From: Candidatus Accumulibacter similis
Lineage (GTDB): Bacteria; Pseudomonadota; Gammaproteobacteria; Burkholderiales; Rhodocyclaceae
Reading direction: 5' to 3'
Length of the DNA: 64,000 nt
Assembly: GCA_013347225.1 (NCBI GenBank)
Contig: CP054595.1
Location: 3,220,415 to 3,284,414, forward strand
This document shows positions 52,401 through 59,463 of the stretch, piece after piece. Positions within the stretch are counted from its first letter, which is position 1, and each line of letters starts with the position of its first letter. The translations under genes and the position numbers were made by a program. Below the pieces are notes generated by a model that had not been told where the DNA came from, did not search any database, and saw only the letters and a list, made by a program, of their open reading frames with translations.

Positions 52401-54177
52401 CGCCGGCTCGGACGAGAAACGCGACTTCCTTCGCCTGCTGGGCGTTGTCCAGATCTTCGACTCGCGTTCGCTGGCTTTCGCCGACCAGATCCTCGAGCAA
52501 AGCGGTGGCCACGGCGTCGATGTCGTCCTCAACTCGCTCGCTGGCGAAGCGATCAATCGCAACTTCCGCGTGCTGCGGCCCTTCGGGCGCTTCCTCGAAC
52601 TCGGCAAGCGGGACTTCTACGAGAACACTCGCATCGGTCTGCGTCCTTTCCGCAACAATGTCAGTTATTTCGGCATCGACGCCGACCAGTTGATGCTGCT
52701 CCATCCGGAACTGACGCGCAGGCTTTTTGGCGAGCTGATGGACCTGTTCAGCGACGGCATCCTGCATCCCCTGCCCTACCGCAGCTTCGAGGCCGAGGAT
52801 GTCGTCGAGGCCTTCCGCTACATGCAGCAGGCACGCCAGATCGGCAAGATCGTCATCACCTACCACCACGGCATCAAGCGCGTGCAGCCACCACAGCCCG
52901 GCGCGCGCAGGCGGCTGCAACTGGCGGCCGACGCTTCCTACCTGGTCACCGGCGGCCTCAGCGGCTTCGGTCTGCGCGCCGCCGAGTGGCTGGCGAGCAA
53001 GGGTGCCCGCCATCTGATCCTGATCAGCCGCAGCGGTCCCGCCTCCGCCGCCGCCAAGGCCGCAATCGAGCGCCTCGAAGAGCAGGGGGTGCGGGTGCAC
53101 GCGGCAGCCTGCGACGTCACCAGTCGGGACGCTCTGGCCGCACTGCTCGACGCGACGGGCGACGATCTGCCGCCGTTGAAGGGCGTCCTGCACGCGGCGA
53201 CGGCGATCGACGACGCGCTGGTGCGCAATCTCGACGACACCCAGATTCGCCAAGTGCTGGCAGCGAAGGTGCTGGGCGCCCGCCACCTGGATGAACTGAC
53301 ACGCCCGCAAGCGCTCGACCTGTTCGTACTCTTCTCGTCGGCGACGGCTGCCTTCGGCAACCCGGGGCAGGCAGCTTACGTCGCGGCCAACACCTGGCTC
53401 GAGGCACTCGCCGCGCACCGTCGCTCACAGGGCTTGTGCGCGACCGCTGTCGGCTGGGGTCCGATTGCCGACTGCGGCTTCCTCGCACGCAACGAGAAAG
53501 TGCGCGAGGCGCTCGAGAATCGCCTGGGTGGGTCGGCACTGAAGTCAGAACTGGCGCTCGACGTCCTCGAGGAAATGCTGCTTGCCGACCGCTCTGGTCT
53601 GGCGGCACTCGACTTCGAGTGGCAGGCGCTGAGCCGTGTCCTGCCGTCCGCCGGCAGCCCGAAGTTTGGTGAACTGGCACAGCAGTGCGGAGGCGGCGAC
53701 GACGATGATCAGTCGCAGGACATCAGGCGGCTGCTGGCCGAACTCTCCGACGACGAGTTGCTGGTCGTCATAGGCGACATGCTCCGCAGCGAGATTGGCG
53801 AGATCCTGCGCATGGCGCCGGAAAAGATCGATGCCAACCGATCGCTCTTCGACATGGGCCTCGATTCGCTGATGGGCGTCGAACTGGCGGTCGCCCTCGA
53901 TGCGCGCTTCGGGATTCGGTTGCCGGTGCTCGCACTCAGTCAGAGCCCGACGATAACCCGGCTCGCCGAGCGCCTGCTGCTGCAGTTGCGCCAGACCGAA
54001 GGCGGTGCCCGGGGAGGCGCCGGCGCCGCGCAGGAGGAGCTGGTGGCGCAGACGGAACTGATCGCCAGACAGCAGGGAGTCGAGGTCTCGGCCGAGGAGA
54101 TTGCTCGTTTCGCCGCCGATTTCGACGCCACGACGCCGGGCGACGGCACATCGGGGAGCGATCGCCATGGCGCGTAA
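46495..54177 (+). CDS. Single-module type I polyketide synthase (KS-AT-DH-ER-KR-ACP), RkpA-like
   Basis: This 2560-residue multienzyme has, in order: KS (1-430) with Cys172 in DTACSSSL, His307 in EAHGTGT and His347 in SNLGHLE; AT (about 525-850) with Ser622 in GHSVGE and YAFHSP, favouring malonyl; DH (about 890-1170) with His924 in DHVVGEATVLPG and Asp1088 in HPALLD; a about 480-residue region resembling a C-methyltransferase without a SAM loop; a structural KR remnant (about 1660-1790); ER (about 1800-2120) with HGAAGGVG at 1945-1952; KR (about 2140-2330) with TGGLSGFG and Tyr2295; and ACP with Ser2458 in GLDSLMG. There is no thioesterase. All reductive steps are present, so it likely builds a saturated chain iteratively. 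ATG 46495 follows GGAGATCGCAGTCAG. The alpha-oxoamine synthase gene overlaps its stop by 11 bases and probably releases the chain. Confidence 0.95.
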   Translation: MTRRIAITGYSFRMPGTSTATYWQDLLAGRDLVGTVDPQRWALETFLHPRKDHPGTTYTFAAGSIGDVTTFDAAFFGISPREAALMDPQQRLLLEMCWETLENSGIRPSRLRGSRCGVFIGIASADYSYRMADDLAVADSTMATGNTASIAANRISYVLDLRGPSMAIDTACSSSLVALHQACRAIASGEVSQALAGGISLHLHPYGFLGFAKASMLSPRGRCSVFDASADGYVRSEGGGVFFLKDHDQAVADGDPILAIVAGSAVNTDGRKSGLTVPSADVQAALLEEAYAAAGIDPAAIDYLEAHGTGTAVGDPIETLAIGNALGKRRAPGKPLPIGSVKSNLGHLETASGAAGLVKVLHCLEHRLVPATIGISSVNPRIRASDWNIEVVTSNRPLPKTGKLTIGLNSFGFGGSNAHLIIESPPQRRARGRPAATTGTLPPLLLSARSEQALKAAAGDFASFLAGQPPAAYYDIAHSAAFRRDWLEQRLLVEAPTVPAITRALLDFAEDRGEATMASSGRMLSAASGPAFIYSGNGCQWSGMGRQLLADEPSFRDAVREVDTLFRRHADFSLIDELAGDNGDDRYDRTEIAQPALFALQVGITRLLQRQGITPKVVAGHSVGEVAAAWAAGALSLADAVEVIYERSRLQGTTRGLGQMTAVALPQAAAASLLAELGLAGDLTIAVINSVRGLTIAGEQPALAALEDALTTRQVPWKRLDLDYAFHSPAMDRLEAGIRQALAGIEPRASAVPFCSTVSGSPLPGEDLGAAYWWRNIREPVLFASAIDSLLDQGITIFVEIGAHPILRTYLNDCLKARSIDGRVIATGTRGDDGAQRIRSAAREVAIAGAAVDWRTAFPKPGRFVRLPGYPWQRERHWHPVTSEALGLIHRHKIHPLLGYPLAQHELTWENQLDTELNPVLADHVVGEATVLPGSAHAEMALAAALAWQPAAIVEIEDLEIHSPLLLADDRSALVRLSIDPRDGKLAIRSREQLGTTDWTVHASARVVREAQDTLLREVLPDLPQRPPDFDAEGHAALTRAIGISYGPSFQCIEHGWIDGKSALAALHIPPRVEAELVGTHLHPALLDSAFQLLFQLLRQAVDADDAIAFIPTRFGRVILHSGHEGPPCFARATLLRRSARSLQAEFALFSPAGRVIAVVKDARFRGVRLSRSGRDRLRFLALHATPRPHAGRPAGPPALGFERVRSALAAVTQRAALKGTHRRYTEEVDPLLDSLCSRFTRRALQQIATEDGTLSAAAILSCQSASPDSAPFLADLLRLASDERSLAAAADGWAIVPDPREESSAEDIWNSLLADYPDYFQIIHSVGRVGLHLPEILAGSSTLSEICPQESSLATLLLQVLGAHGRMKLGQALSALVTEALATLPAGQRLGIVEISEGAPALAMDICFALDFTRSDYCFASSSAAALEEAQVRLGEFFPTIRTSLIDDARPADGNQEPAAGSCMMAIVMLDFPTTERALQALRHARRCLAGGASLIVLGQHPSRWIDFVFGARRDGWSQSESGRWISSQRPGSFWQRQLQDLGCRCTDPCEFSPDTLSGPYLLLAEVDEAAAAPVVAAEASVRSWILLADPVGYSARLADELARTLQARKDLVIQASTTDTAALAALLRQTTTSYGALDGLVMLAGLAPASPTVSADETLTHQVERCALAARITQACEQSGTRTTCWLITGNAAAALLPPVAAEDDGSRAGPSDDAAFCGFARTMLNEAEPGSVRLIDLALPMSAQAAASLLDREFEKPDGELEIILTAAGQRYVPRLRDEPRPDARTPQILESPTVSLGFQFAGQLRNLRWETHPRLAPAPDQVEVEVQASGLNFRDVMYALGLLSDEAIENGFAGPTLGFEFAGVISRVGSNCTGFSPGDEVVGFAPSSFGNRVLTQGSAVAHIPPGISCEAAATIPSTFFTVYYALHHLARLQAGERVLIHGAAGGVGIAAIQIARWLGAEIYATAGSDEKRDFLRLLGVVQIFDSRSLAFADQILEQSGGHGVDVVLNSLAGEAINRNFRVLRPFGRFLELGKRDFYENTRIGLRPFRNNVSYFGIDADQLMLLHPELTRRLFGELMDLFSDGILHPLPYRSFEAEDVVEAFRYMQQARQIGKIVITYHHGIKRVQPPQPGARRRLQLAADASYLVTGGLSGFGLRAAEWLASKGARHLILISRSGPASAAAKAAIERLEEQGVRVHAAACDVTSRDALAALLDATGDDLPPLKGVLHAATAIDDALVRNLDDTQIRQVLAAKVLGARHLDELTRPQALDLFVLFSSATAAFGNPGQAAYVAANTWLEALAAHRRSQGLCATAVGWGPIADCGFLARNEKVREALENRLGGSALKSELALDVLEEMLLADRSGLAALDFEWQALSRVLPSAGSPKFGELAQQCGGGDDDDQSQDIRRLLAELSDDELLVVIGDMLRSEIGEILRMAPEKIDANRSLFDMGLDSLMGVELAVALDARFGIRLPVLALSQSPTITRLAERLLLQLRQTEGGARGGAGAAQEELVAQTELIARQQGVEVSAEEIARFAADFDATTPGDGTSGSDRHGA

Positions 54178-55516
54178 GGGACTTCCCGGCCTGACGGCCC
54201 AGATCAAGGACCGGCTGATCCAGCAGGCACTGGAGAGACGGCTGCGCCAGGCCGCGCAGGACAGTGATCTGAAGCCGCCGACCGGCGCCGCCATGGAGGC
54301 GGAGAGCACGCCCGAGCAGCACTGGCGTTTCGATCTCCATCCTGGCTACCAGCAACTGCGGATCATTACCGAAGGCGCCGCACGGCTCGACATCGACAGC
54401 CCCTTCTTCATGCTGCATGAGGGCATTGCCGGCGCCTGCACGCGCATCGGCGGTCGCGAATACGTCAATTTCGCCAGCTACAACTATCTCGGCCTGTCGG
54501 GCCATGCGGAAGTCTGCGAGGCGGCGAAAAAGGCGATCGATCGCTTCGGCACCTCCGTCTCAGCGAGCAGACTGGTTGCCGGCGAGCGCCCGGTCCACCG
54601 CGAACTCGAACAGGCGATCGCCGCGGCCTACGGCAGCCAGAGCGCCGTCACCTTCGTCAGCGGCCACGCGACCAACGTGACGACGATCGGCTACCTGTTC
54701 GGCGCACGCGACCTGATCGTCCATGACGAACTGGTACACAACAGCGTGCTGCAGGGAATCGGCCTTGCCGGTGCCCGCCGCCTTCCCTTTTCGCACAACG
54801 ACTGGGCTGCCCTCGATTCCCTGCTGGCCGAGCAGCGACCACACTTTCAGCGCGTGCTGATCGTGCTCGAAGGAATCTACAGCATGGACGGCGACTACCC
54901 CGACCTGCCGCGCTTCATCGACATCAAGCGCAAGTACCGCGCCTTCCTGATGATCGACGAGGCACACTCCTTCGGCGTCATGGGAAACAACGGACTCGGC
55001 ATCAGGGAGCACTTCGGCGTCGACAGCTGCGACGTCGACATCTGGATGGGCACCCTGAGCAAGGCCCTCGCCGGATGTGGCGGCTACGTTGCCGGCGAGA
55101 GCGCCCTCGTCGAGCACCTCCGCTACCTGGCGCCCGGCTTTCTCTACAGCGTCGGCATGCCACCGCCGGTCGCCGCCGCTTCTCTGGCAGCACTGCAGTG
55201 CCTGCAACGCGAACCGCAGCGGGTGCGAACCCTGCAGGCACGTGGCCAGCTCTTTCTCGCGCTGGCCCGCGCAGCCGGTGTCGACACCGGGACCAGCGCC
55301 GGTCTGGCGGTGATCCCGGCGATCACCGGCGGGTCGGTCCGGGCCGCCCGCCTGGCCGCCGCCCTCTTCGCCCGCGGCATCAACGTACAACCGATCGTCT
55401 ACCCTGCCGTTCCCGAGAAAGCGGCCCGGCTGCGCTTCTTCGTGTCCTGCGAGCACAGCGAGGAGCAGATTCGCGAAACCGTCAGTGCCCTCGCCGCCGC
55501 GTTGCAGCGGCTGTAG
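54167..55516 (+). CDS. Alpha-oxoamine synthase (BioF/AONS family), RkpG-like
   Basis: This 449-residue fold-type I PLP enzyme of the 8-amino-7-oxononanoate/serine palmitoyltransferase family has an extra about 90-residue N-terminal region. Core blocks are YVNFASYNYLGLSGH, YGSQSAVTFVSGHATN, VHNSVLQGIGL, the Asp of DEAHSFGVMG, and Lys299 in GTLSKALAGCGGY as the PLP Schiff base. Such enzymes condense an acyl thioester with an amino acid and lose CO2, giving an amino ketone. Because it overlaps the thioesterase-less PKS and keeps an ACP-dependent layout, it likely unloads the PKS acyl chain onto an amino acid to give a sphingoid-like lipid. It is not a biotin enzyme by context: no bio genes are near. 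Confidence 0.92.
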   Translation: MARKGLPGLTAQIKDRLIQQALERRLRQAAQDSDLKPPTGAAMEAESTPEQHWRFDLHPGYQQLRIITEGAARLDIDSPFFMLHEGIAGACTRIGGREYVNFASYNYLGLSGHAEVCEAAKKAIDRFGTSVSASRLVAGERPVHRELEQAIAAAYGSQSAVTFVSGHATNVTTIGYLFGARDLIVHDELVHNSVLQGIGLAGARRLPFSHNDWAALDSLLAEQRPHFQRVLIVLEGIYSMDGDYPDLPRFIDIKRKYRAFLMIDEAHSFGVMGNNGLGIREHFGVDSCDVDIWMGTLSKALAGCGGYVAGESALVEHLRYLAPGFLYSVGMPPPVAAASLAALQCLQREPQRVRTLQARGQLFLALARAAGVDTGTSAGLAVIPAITGGSVRAARLAAALFARGINVQPIVYPAVPEKAARLRFFVSCEHSEEQIRETVSALAAALQRL

Positions 55517-55549
55517 CGGTGACGAGGTGCCGCCGCACCAGGCCCTCGT

Positions 55550-57085
55550 TCACTCGTGCGATGCCAGCACACCCATGTGTTGCAGGATGAGTCCACCCAG
55601 TTCGTCGACCGGCAGTTCGCGCGGCTCTGCCGTGGCCGGGCGATCCCCCTTGCGCCAGATGAGGTAATCGGTGCGCCCGTCCGGGACGCCGAGGGCACGG
55701 TAGGCGCGAGGCATGATCGGCACGTGGTCACCGAACCAGCACAGGCAGGCGGGGCCAGGCAGTCCATCGATCGCTGCACGCAGCCGGCCGGCCATCCGGT
55801 CGGCGTTGACCAGGTGCCGCAGATAGATCGTCAAGTCTTCGCAGCCAGCCGGCGGCACAGCCGAGTAGAGCCGCTCCTCGTCACCCGGAGCGATCTTCTC
55901 GAGATGCAGCGGACCGTGGTTTTCCATCGTGATGACGAAGACGAACAACGGCTGACCGGCAGCCTGTTCCAGCAAGGCGGCGACATGCTCGGCGACCGCC
56001 AGATCGCTGACGTAGGGACCGTCGCGCGCGGCGCCGGCAAAGGCACGAATGTCGATGAACTCGTCGAAGCCAAGCCGTGGGAATACCTTGTGGCGAGAGT
56101 AGAAGCTGGCTGTGTACGGGTGCACACAGATCGTCCGGTAGCCAAGACGCCGGAGAACGGTGGCGAGAGTCGCCACCCCCTGCCGCGCAAGCCGGCGATA
56201 CGGGTTGAAACGGTGTACGCCAAGCGACTCGGCAGCCAGACCGGAGAGAAAGGCAAACTCGGTGCGTACGGTATTGGCGCCCCAAGCGCCAACCTGCAGG
56301 GGCCCGTGACAGATGGCGCCGCGGCGCAGCGAATCGAACTCGCCCAGCACATCGCTGCGGATGCCGGAGAACAGCCGCCGCGGGTCGAAGAACGACTCGC
56401 TCTGCACGACCACCAGCGTCGCCAGCCCGGCGGCGCCTGCGGCTGCGCAGGCGGGCTGGGCGTAGGGCGATTGCGCGTCGCAGCGCACGTGCTCCTCCTC
56501 GCCATAGCGCCAGAGGGCGGTCAGCATACCGAGCCGCCGCAAGTCGGCGGTCGGGTCGAAACTGACGGCGAGCCTGTGCCGCGCGCCGAACCAGAGCAGC
56601 AGCAACCCGGCCAGCGCCAATGTTGCCGCACCCGTGACAAACTCCCCGATCGACATCCGGCCGACCAGCGACTCCTCCATCGTCAACCCGGCGGCAATCG
56701 CCAGGCCAAAGGCGAAAAGAGAAAGGAGCGCCCGTACAGCGCCGAGAAACGGCATGTAGAGGCGTGGGTGGCGCAGGGCATCGCTGAAGTACTCGAAGTC
56801 CTGGAAGATGAAGGGTTCGTGCAGCGAATGCACCTTCGCGTTGCTGACCAGAACGACGAACAGGAAGCCGGCAAGCAACGAACTGGCGGCGAACAGCGGG
56901 CGCTGCAGAAGCAGCAGCAGAACGCTCGAGAACAACAGCCAGAGGCCAAAGTGGATCGCCAGCGCCGCCACGGGTCGCCGCCAGCAGGCCTGCGGCGGTG
57001 GCTTGAGCAGGCGTTCGACGAGCAGCGCCAGGCCGCCACTGAAGGCCACGGCAGGCAGCACGGCCGGCGAGAACGAATCAGCCAC
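55550..57085 (-). CDS. Membrane sulfatase/LTA-synthase-fold protein, RkpI-like
   Basis: About 511 residues from GTG 57085. The N-terminal third has five or so membrane helices (for example LLFSSVLLLLLQRPLFAASSLLAGFLFVVLV). The C-terminal part is an alkaline-phosphatase-superfamily domain facing the periplasm: VVVQSESFFDP with the metal Glu/Ser, WGANTVRTEFAFLSGL with the nucleophile Thr, and MENHGPLH and WFGDHVP with His/Asp metal ligands. Such proteins transfer phosphoglycerol or phosphoethanolamine from lipids to glycans. The rhizobial RkpI of the capsule locus has the same plan. The start overlaps the SDR stop by eight bases, so the two are coupled on the minus strand, convergent with the oxoamine synthase. 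Confidence 0.85.
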   Translation of the reverse strand: MADSFSPAVLPAVAFSGGLALLVERLLKPPPQACWRRPVAALAIHFGLWLLFSSVLLLLLQRPLFAASSLLAGFLFVVLVSNAKVHSLHEPFIFQDFEYFSDALRHPRLYMPFLGAVRALLSLFAFGLAIAAGLTMEESLVGRMSIGEFVTGAATLALAGLLLLWFGARHRLAVSFDPTADLRRLGMLTALWRYGEEEHVRCDAQSPYAQPACAAAGAAGLATLVVVQSESFFDPRRLFSGIRSDVLGEFDSLRRGAICHGPLQVGAWGANTVRTEFAFLSGLAAESLGVHRFNPYRRLARQGVATLATVLRRLGYRTICVHPYTASFYSRHKVFPRLGFDEFIDIRAFAGAARDGPYVSDLAVAEHVAALLEQAAGQPLFVFVITMENHGPLHLEKIAPGDEERLYSAVPPAGCEDLTIYLRHLVNADRMAGRLRAAIDGLPGPACLCWFGDHVPIMPRAYRALGVPDGRTDYLIWRKGDRPATAEPRELPVDELGGLILQHMGVLASHE

Positions 57086-57842
57086 GATAGCCGAGCAGGC
57101 GCAGCAGCCGTTCGGACACGGGCGGCGGCAGGACTGCCAGCAACCAGGTGCCGAGATTGAGCGGAAAGGGGAAGCTGATGCGCGCCCGGTTGCGTGCCAG
57201 GCCCAGCCGGATGTGCTGCGCCGCACGCTCGGCCGACCACAGGAAGGGCTTCGGCCCGGGCATTTCGCGGCACATCTGCGACTCGACGTAGCCCGGCATG
57301 ACGACGCTGACGCGCACGCCTTCGCCCGCCAGCCAGCCACGGATGGCCTCGCCGTAGGCCTTGAGGGCCGCCTTGCTGGCGCAGTAGCTCGGTGTCACGG
57401 GCAGACCATAGTAGGCGGCAAGCGAGCTGATCAGCGCCAGTTGCCCCGAACGGCGAGCGCGCATCGCCGGCAACACAGCGTCAACGGTCGCCATGGCGGC
57501 GAGCACATTGACCGCGATCAACTCCTCGACGGCGGCCCAGCGCTCACCGGCGGCGTCAGCCCCGATACTGGTATTGACGCCCGCATTGACGATCACGAGG
57601 TCCAGCGGCTCCGCAGACGAGACCGATTGCAGCCATGCCACGAGCGCGACGCGATCACGGAGGTCGAGAACCTTGGTCAGCACGCGCGCACCGCGCAACG
57701 CGCACTCCTCCGCCACCGCAGCGAGCCGCTGCGTGTCCCGCCCCTGCAGAAAGAGTGTCCGCCCCGGCTCGGCGTAAGCTCTCGCCAACGCACCGCCGAT
57801 GCCGCCGGTGGCACCGGTGATCAGCACGCTGCGCGGCGCCAT
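57078..57842 (-). CDS. Short-chain dehydrogenase, RkpH-like
   Basis: This 254-residue NAD(P)-dependent SDR has TGATGGIGGALARAY, NAGVNTSIG, the Ser in LISSLAAYYGLP and YCASKAALKAYGEAI (Tyr-x3-Lys). The tail SFPFPLNLGTWLLAVLPP is hydrophobic and may anchor it to the membrane. By context it could reduce the amino-ketone made by the oxoamine synthase to an amino alcohol, as 3-ketosphinganine reductase does (inference). Start ATG 57842 (MAPRSVLITG) is chosen; ATG 57860 is possible. It is divergent from the KpsS-like gene, with about 110 bases in between. Confidence 0.88.
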   Translation of the reverse strand: MAPRSVLITGATGGIGGALARAYAEPGRTLFLQGRDTQRLAAVAEECALRGARVLTKVLDLRDRVALVAWLQSVSSAEPLDLVIVNAGVNTSIGADAAGERWAAVEELIAVNVLAAMATVDAVLPAMRARRSGQLALISSLAAYYGLPVTPSYCASKAALKAYGEAIRGWLAGEGVRVSVVMPGYVESQMCREMPGPKPFLWSAERAAQHIRLGLARNRARISFPFPLNLGTWLLAVLPPPVSERLLRLLGYRG

Positions 57843-57954
57843 CGTTCCGCGCCGCGGCATCACGGGGCTACCACGAGGCAACGTGTTTGCCGTATCATCG
57901 CCAGCCCGGCCCAGTCCGGGGACCCCGGTCGCAGGCGGGCGACCGGTCGCCCGC

Positions 57955-59244
57955 ATGGCCAGCCACCACTTCAGCCGACAACAGCTCGACAGAACATTGC
58001 ACGTTCTCTTTCTCCAAGGACCGTCGTCATTCTACATGCACGAGGTCGCACGCGCGCTGATCGCACGTGGCCACCGCGTCTCGCGCATCAACCTGCATCT
58101 CGGCGACCGGCTGTTCTGGCGCCTGCCGGCACGCGACTACCGTGGCGGCATCGACGGCTGGCGGAACTACATCGCCCGCTTCCTGGATGAGCAACCGATC
58201 ACGCATCTCTTCCTGCTCGGTGACCGGCGACCACATCACCGGATTGCCATCGAGGAGGCTCGCGCCCGCGGTGCCGAGATCATCTGCAGCGAACTCGGCT
58301 ACCTGCGACCGGACTGGCTGGTTCTCGAACGTGACGGCATGGGCACCTACTCGCGGATGCCGCGCGATCCCGCACTCATCCGCTCGCTGGCGCAGCAATA
58401 CCCGGTGCCCGATTTGGCCGTGCGCTGCACCACCCCGTTCTGGCGACTGGCCACGCTGGACGTCATCTACAACGTCGCCGAGGTGCTTTCCCGACCACTC
58501 TACCCGGGCTACCGTCGGCACGCGATTCACCACCCCTTCGCCGAGTACGCCGGCTGGCTGCGGCGCTGGATCTGCGGCGGCGGCGAGCGACGACGCACGG
58601 CGCAGACGCTGGACGCGCTGCAACGGCAGGAACTGCCGACCTTCGTCCTGCCGCTGCAACTCTCGACCGATTACCAGATTCGCGACCATTCGCGCTACCC
58701 CGACATGCCGACGGCTGCGCGCGAGATCATCGCTTCCTTCGCCGCGCACTCGCCCGCACCGTCCCGCCTGGTCGTCAAGGTGCACCCGCTCGACCCCGGT
58801 CTCACCCCCTGGCCGAAGGTGGTCGGCGAGATCGCGGCGCAACTTGGGGTCGCCAGCCGTGTTCATTGCGTCAGCAGCGGCGACATCGTCGCCATGTTGC
58901 GCCAGGCGACGGGCTGCGTGCTGGTCAACAGCACCGTCGGCCTGTCCGCTCTGCTGGTCGGCTGCCCGCTCAAGGTGATGGGCAGCGCCATCTTCGACGT
59001 GGCCGGCCTGAGCTTCGCCGGCCCGCTGGACCTCTTCTGGCAAGCGCCGGCAGCACCGGATGCCGACCTCGCAGGCGACTTCATTCGCCTCCTAGCCGGC
59101 GCGCTGCACGTGCGCGGCGGCTACTACACGCGGGAAGCTCTGGCGACGGCAGTGCCGGCGACCGTGCACCGCCTCGAGACGGGATTGCCGTGGTTGCCTG
59201 CGCGCGTTGGTAGCGACATGCCACCGCCAACACAGCAACCCTGA
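57955..59244 (+). CDS. Capsule polysaccharide biosynthesis protein, KpsS/RkpJ-like
   Basis: This 429-residue protein of the Capsule_synth family has LHVLFLQGPSSFYMHEVARALIARGHRVSRINLHLGDRLFW at the start, a recognisable opening of KpsS. KVHPLDPG and CVLVNSTVGLSALLVGCPLKVMG are the C-terminal sugar-nucleotide blocks. KpsS and KpsC of E. coli add Kdo residues to phosphatidylglycerol to make the anchor of group 2 capsules. In rhizobia the matching RkpJ lies next to RkpA/G/H/I, as here. Start ATG 57955 is chosen from that opening; the frame upstream is antisense to the SDR gene. No KpsC-like gene is in the window. Confidence 0.87.
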   Translation: MASHHFSRQQLDRTLHVLFLQGPSSFYMHEVARALIARGHRVSRINLHLGDRLFWRLPARDYRGGIDGWRNYIARFLDEQPITHLFLLGDRRPHHRIAIEEARARGAEIICSELGYLRPDWLVLERDGMGTYSRMPRDPALIRSLAQQYPVPDLAVRCTTPFWRLATLDVIYNVAEVLSRPLYPGYRRHAIHHPFAEYAGWLRRWICGGGERRRTAQTLDALQRQELPTFVLPLQLSTDYQIRDHSRYPDMPTAAREIIASFAAHSPAPSRLVVKVHPLDPGLTPWPKVVGEIAAQLGVASRVHCVSSGDIVAMLRQATGCVLVNSTVGLSALLVGCPLKVMGSAIFDVAGLSFAGPLDLFWQAPAAPDADLAGDFIRLLAGALHVRGGYYTREALATAVPATVHRLETGLPWLPARVGSDMPPPTQQP

Positions 59245-59463
59245 CGAGGCCTGCCCCTTCGCCCCTTGGATGGCGGCTGCGACGAGTTGCACTACTGCCC
59301 TGCATGCCAAACAGAGCGAAGGAGCAACAAAACAGGCCGCCATTGGTGTAGCATTGGCGCCTTTTCCTGATCACGCTCCGACTTGCCCGCGAGTTGAGGA
59401 CTGCCCGGACCACCGGATGGGGGCGGACGCTGGACGGGCTCCATACAGCTAGCCATTCCAACG

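Noticed and set aside
46495..54177. Type I fatty acid synthase instead of PKS
   Set aside because: Domain order with a MeT-like region between DH and ER is that of reducing PKS; housekeeping fatty-acid genes are complete at 31-37 kb. A fatty-acid-like product is still likely.
54167..55516. Biotin synthesis BioF
   Set aside because: No bio genes nearby, extra N-terminal region, and overlap with the PKS gene point to PKS chain release.
55556..57160. Plus-strand 534-codon frame
   Set aside because: Antisense to the sulfatase-fold gene, whose metal-binding motifs are clear.
59245..59463. ops/JUMPstart element before the capsule export genes
   Set aside because: No GGCGGTAG core could be found in this gap.
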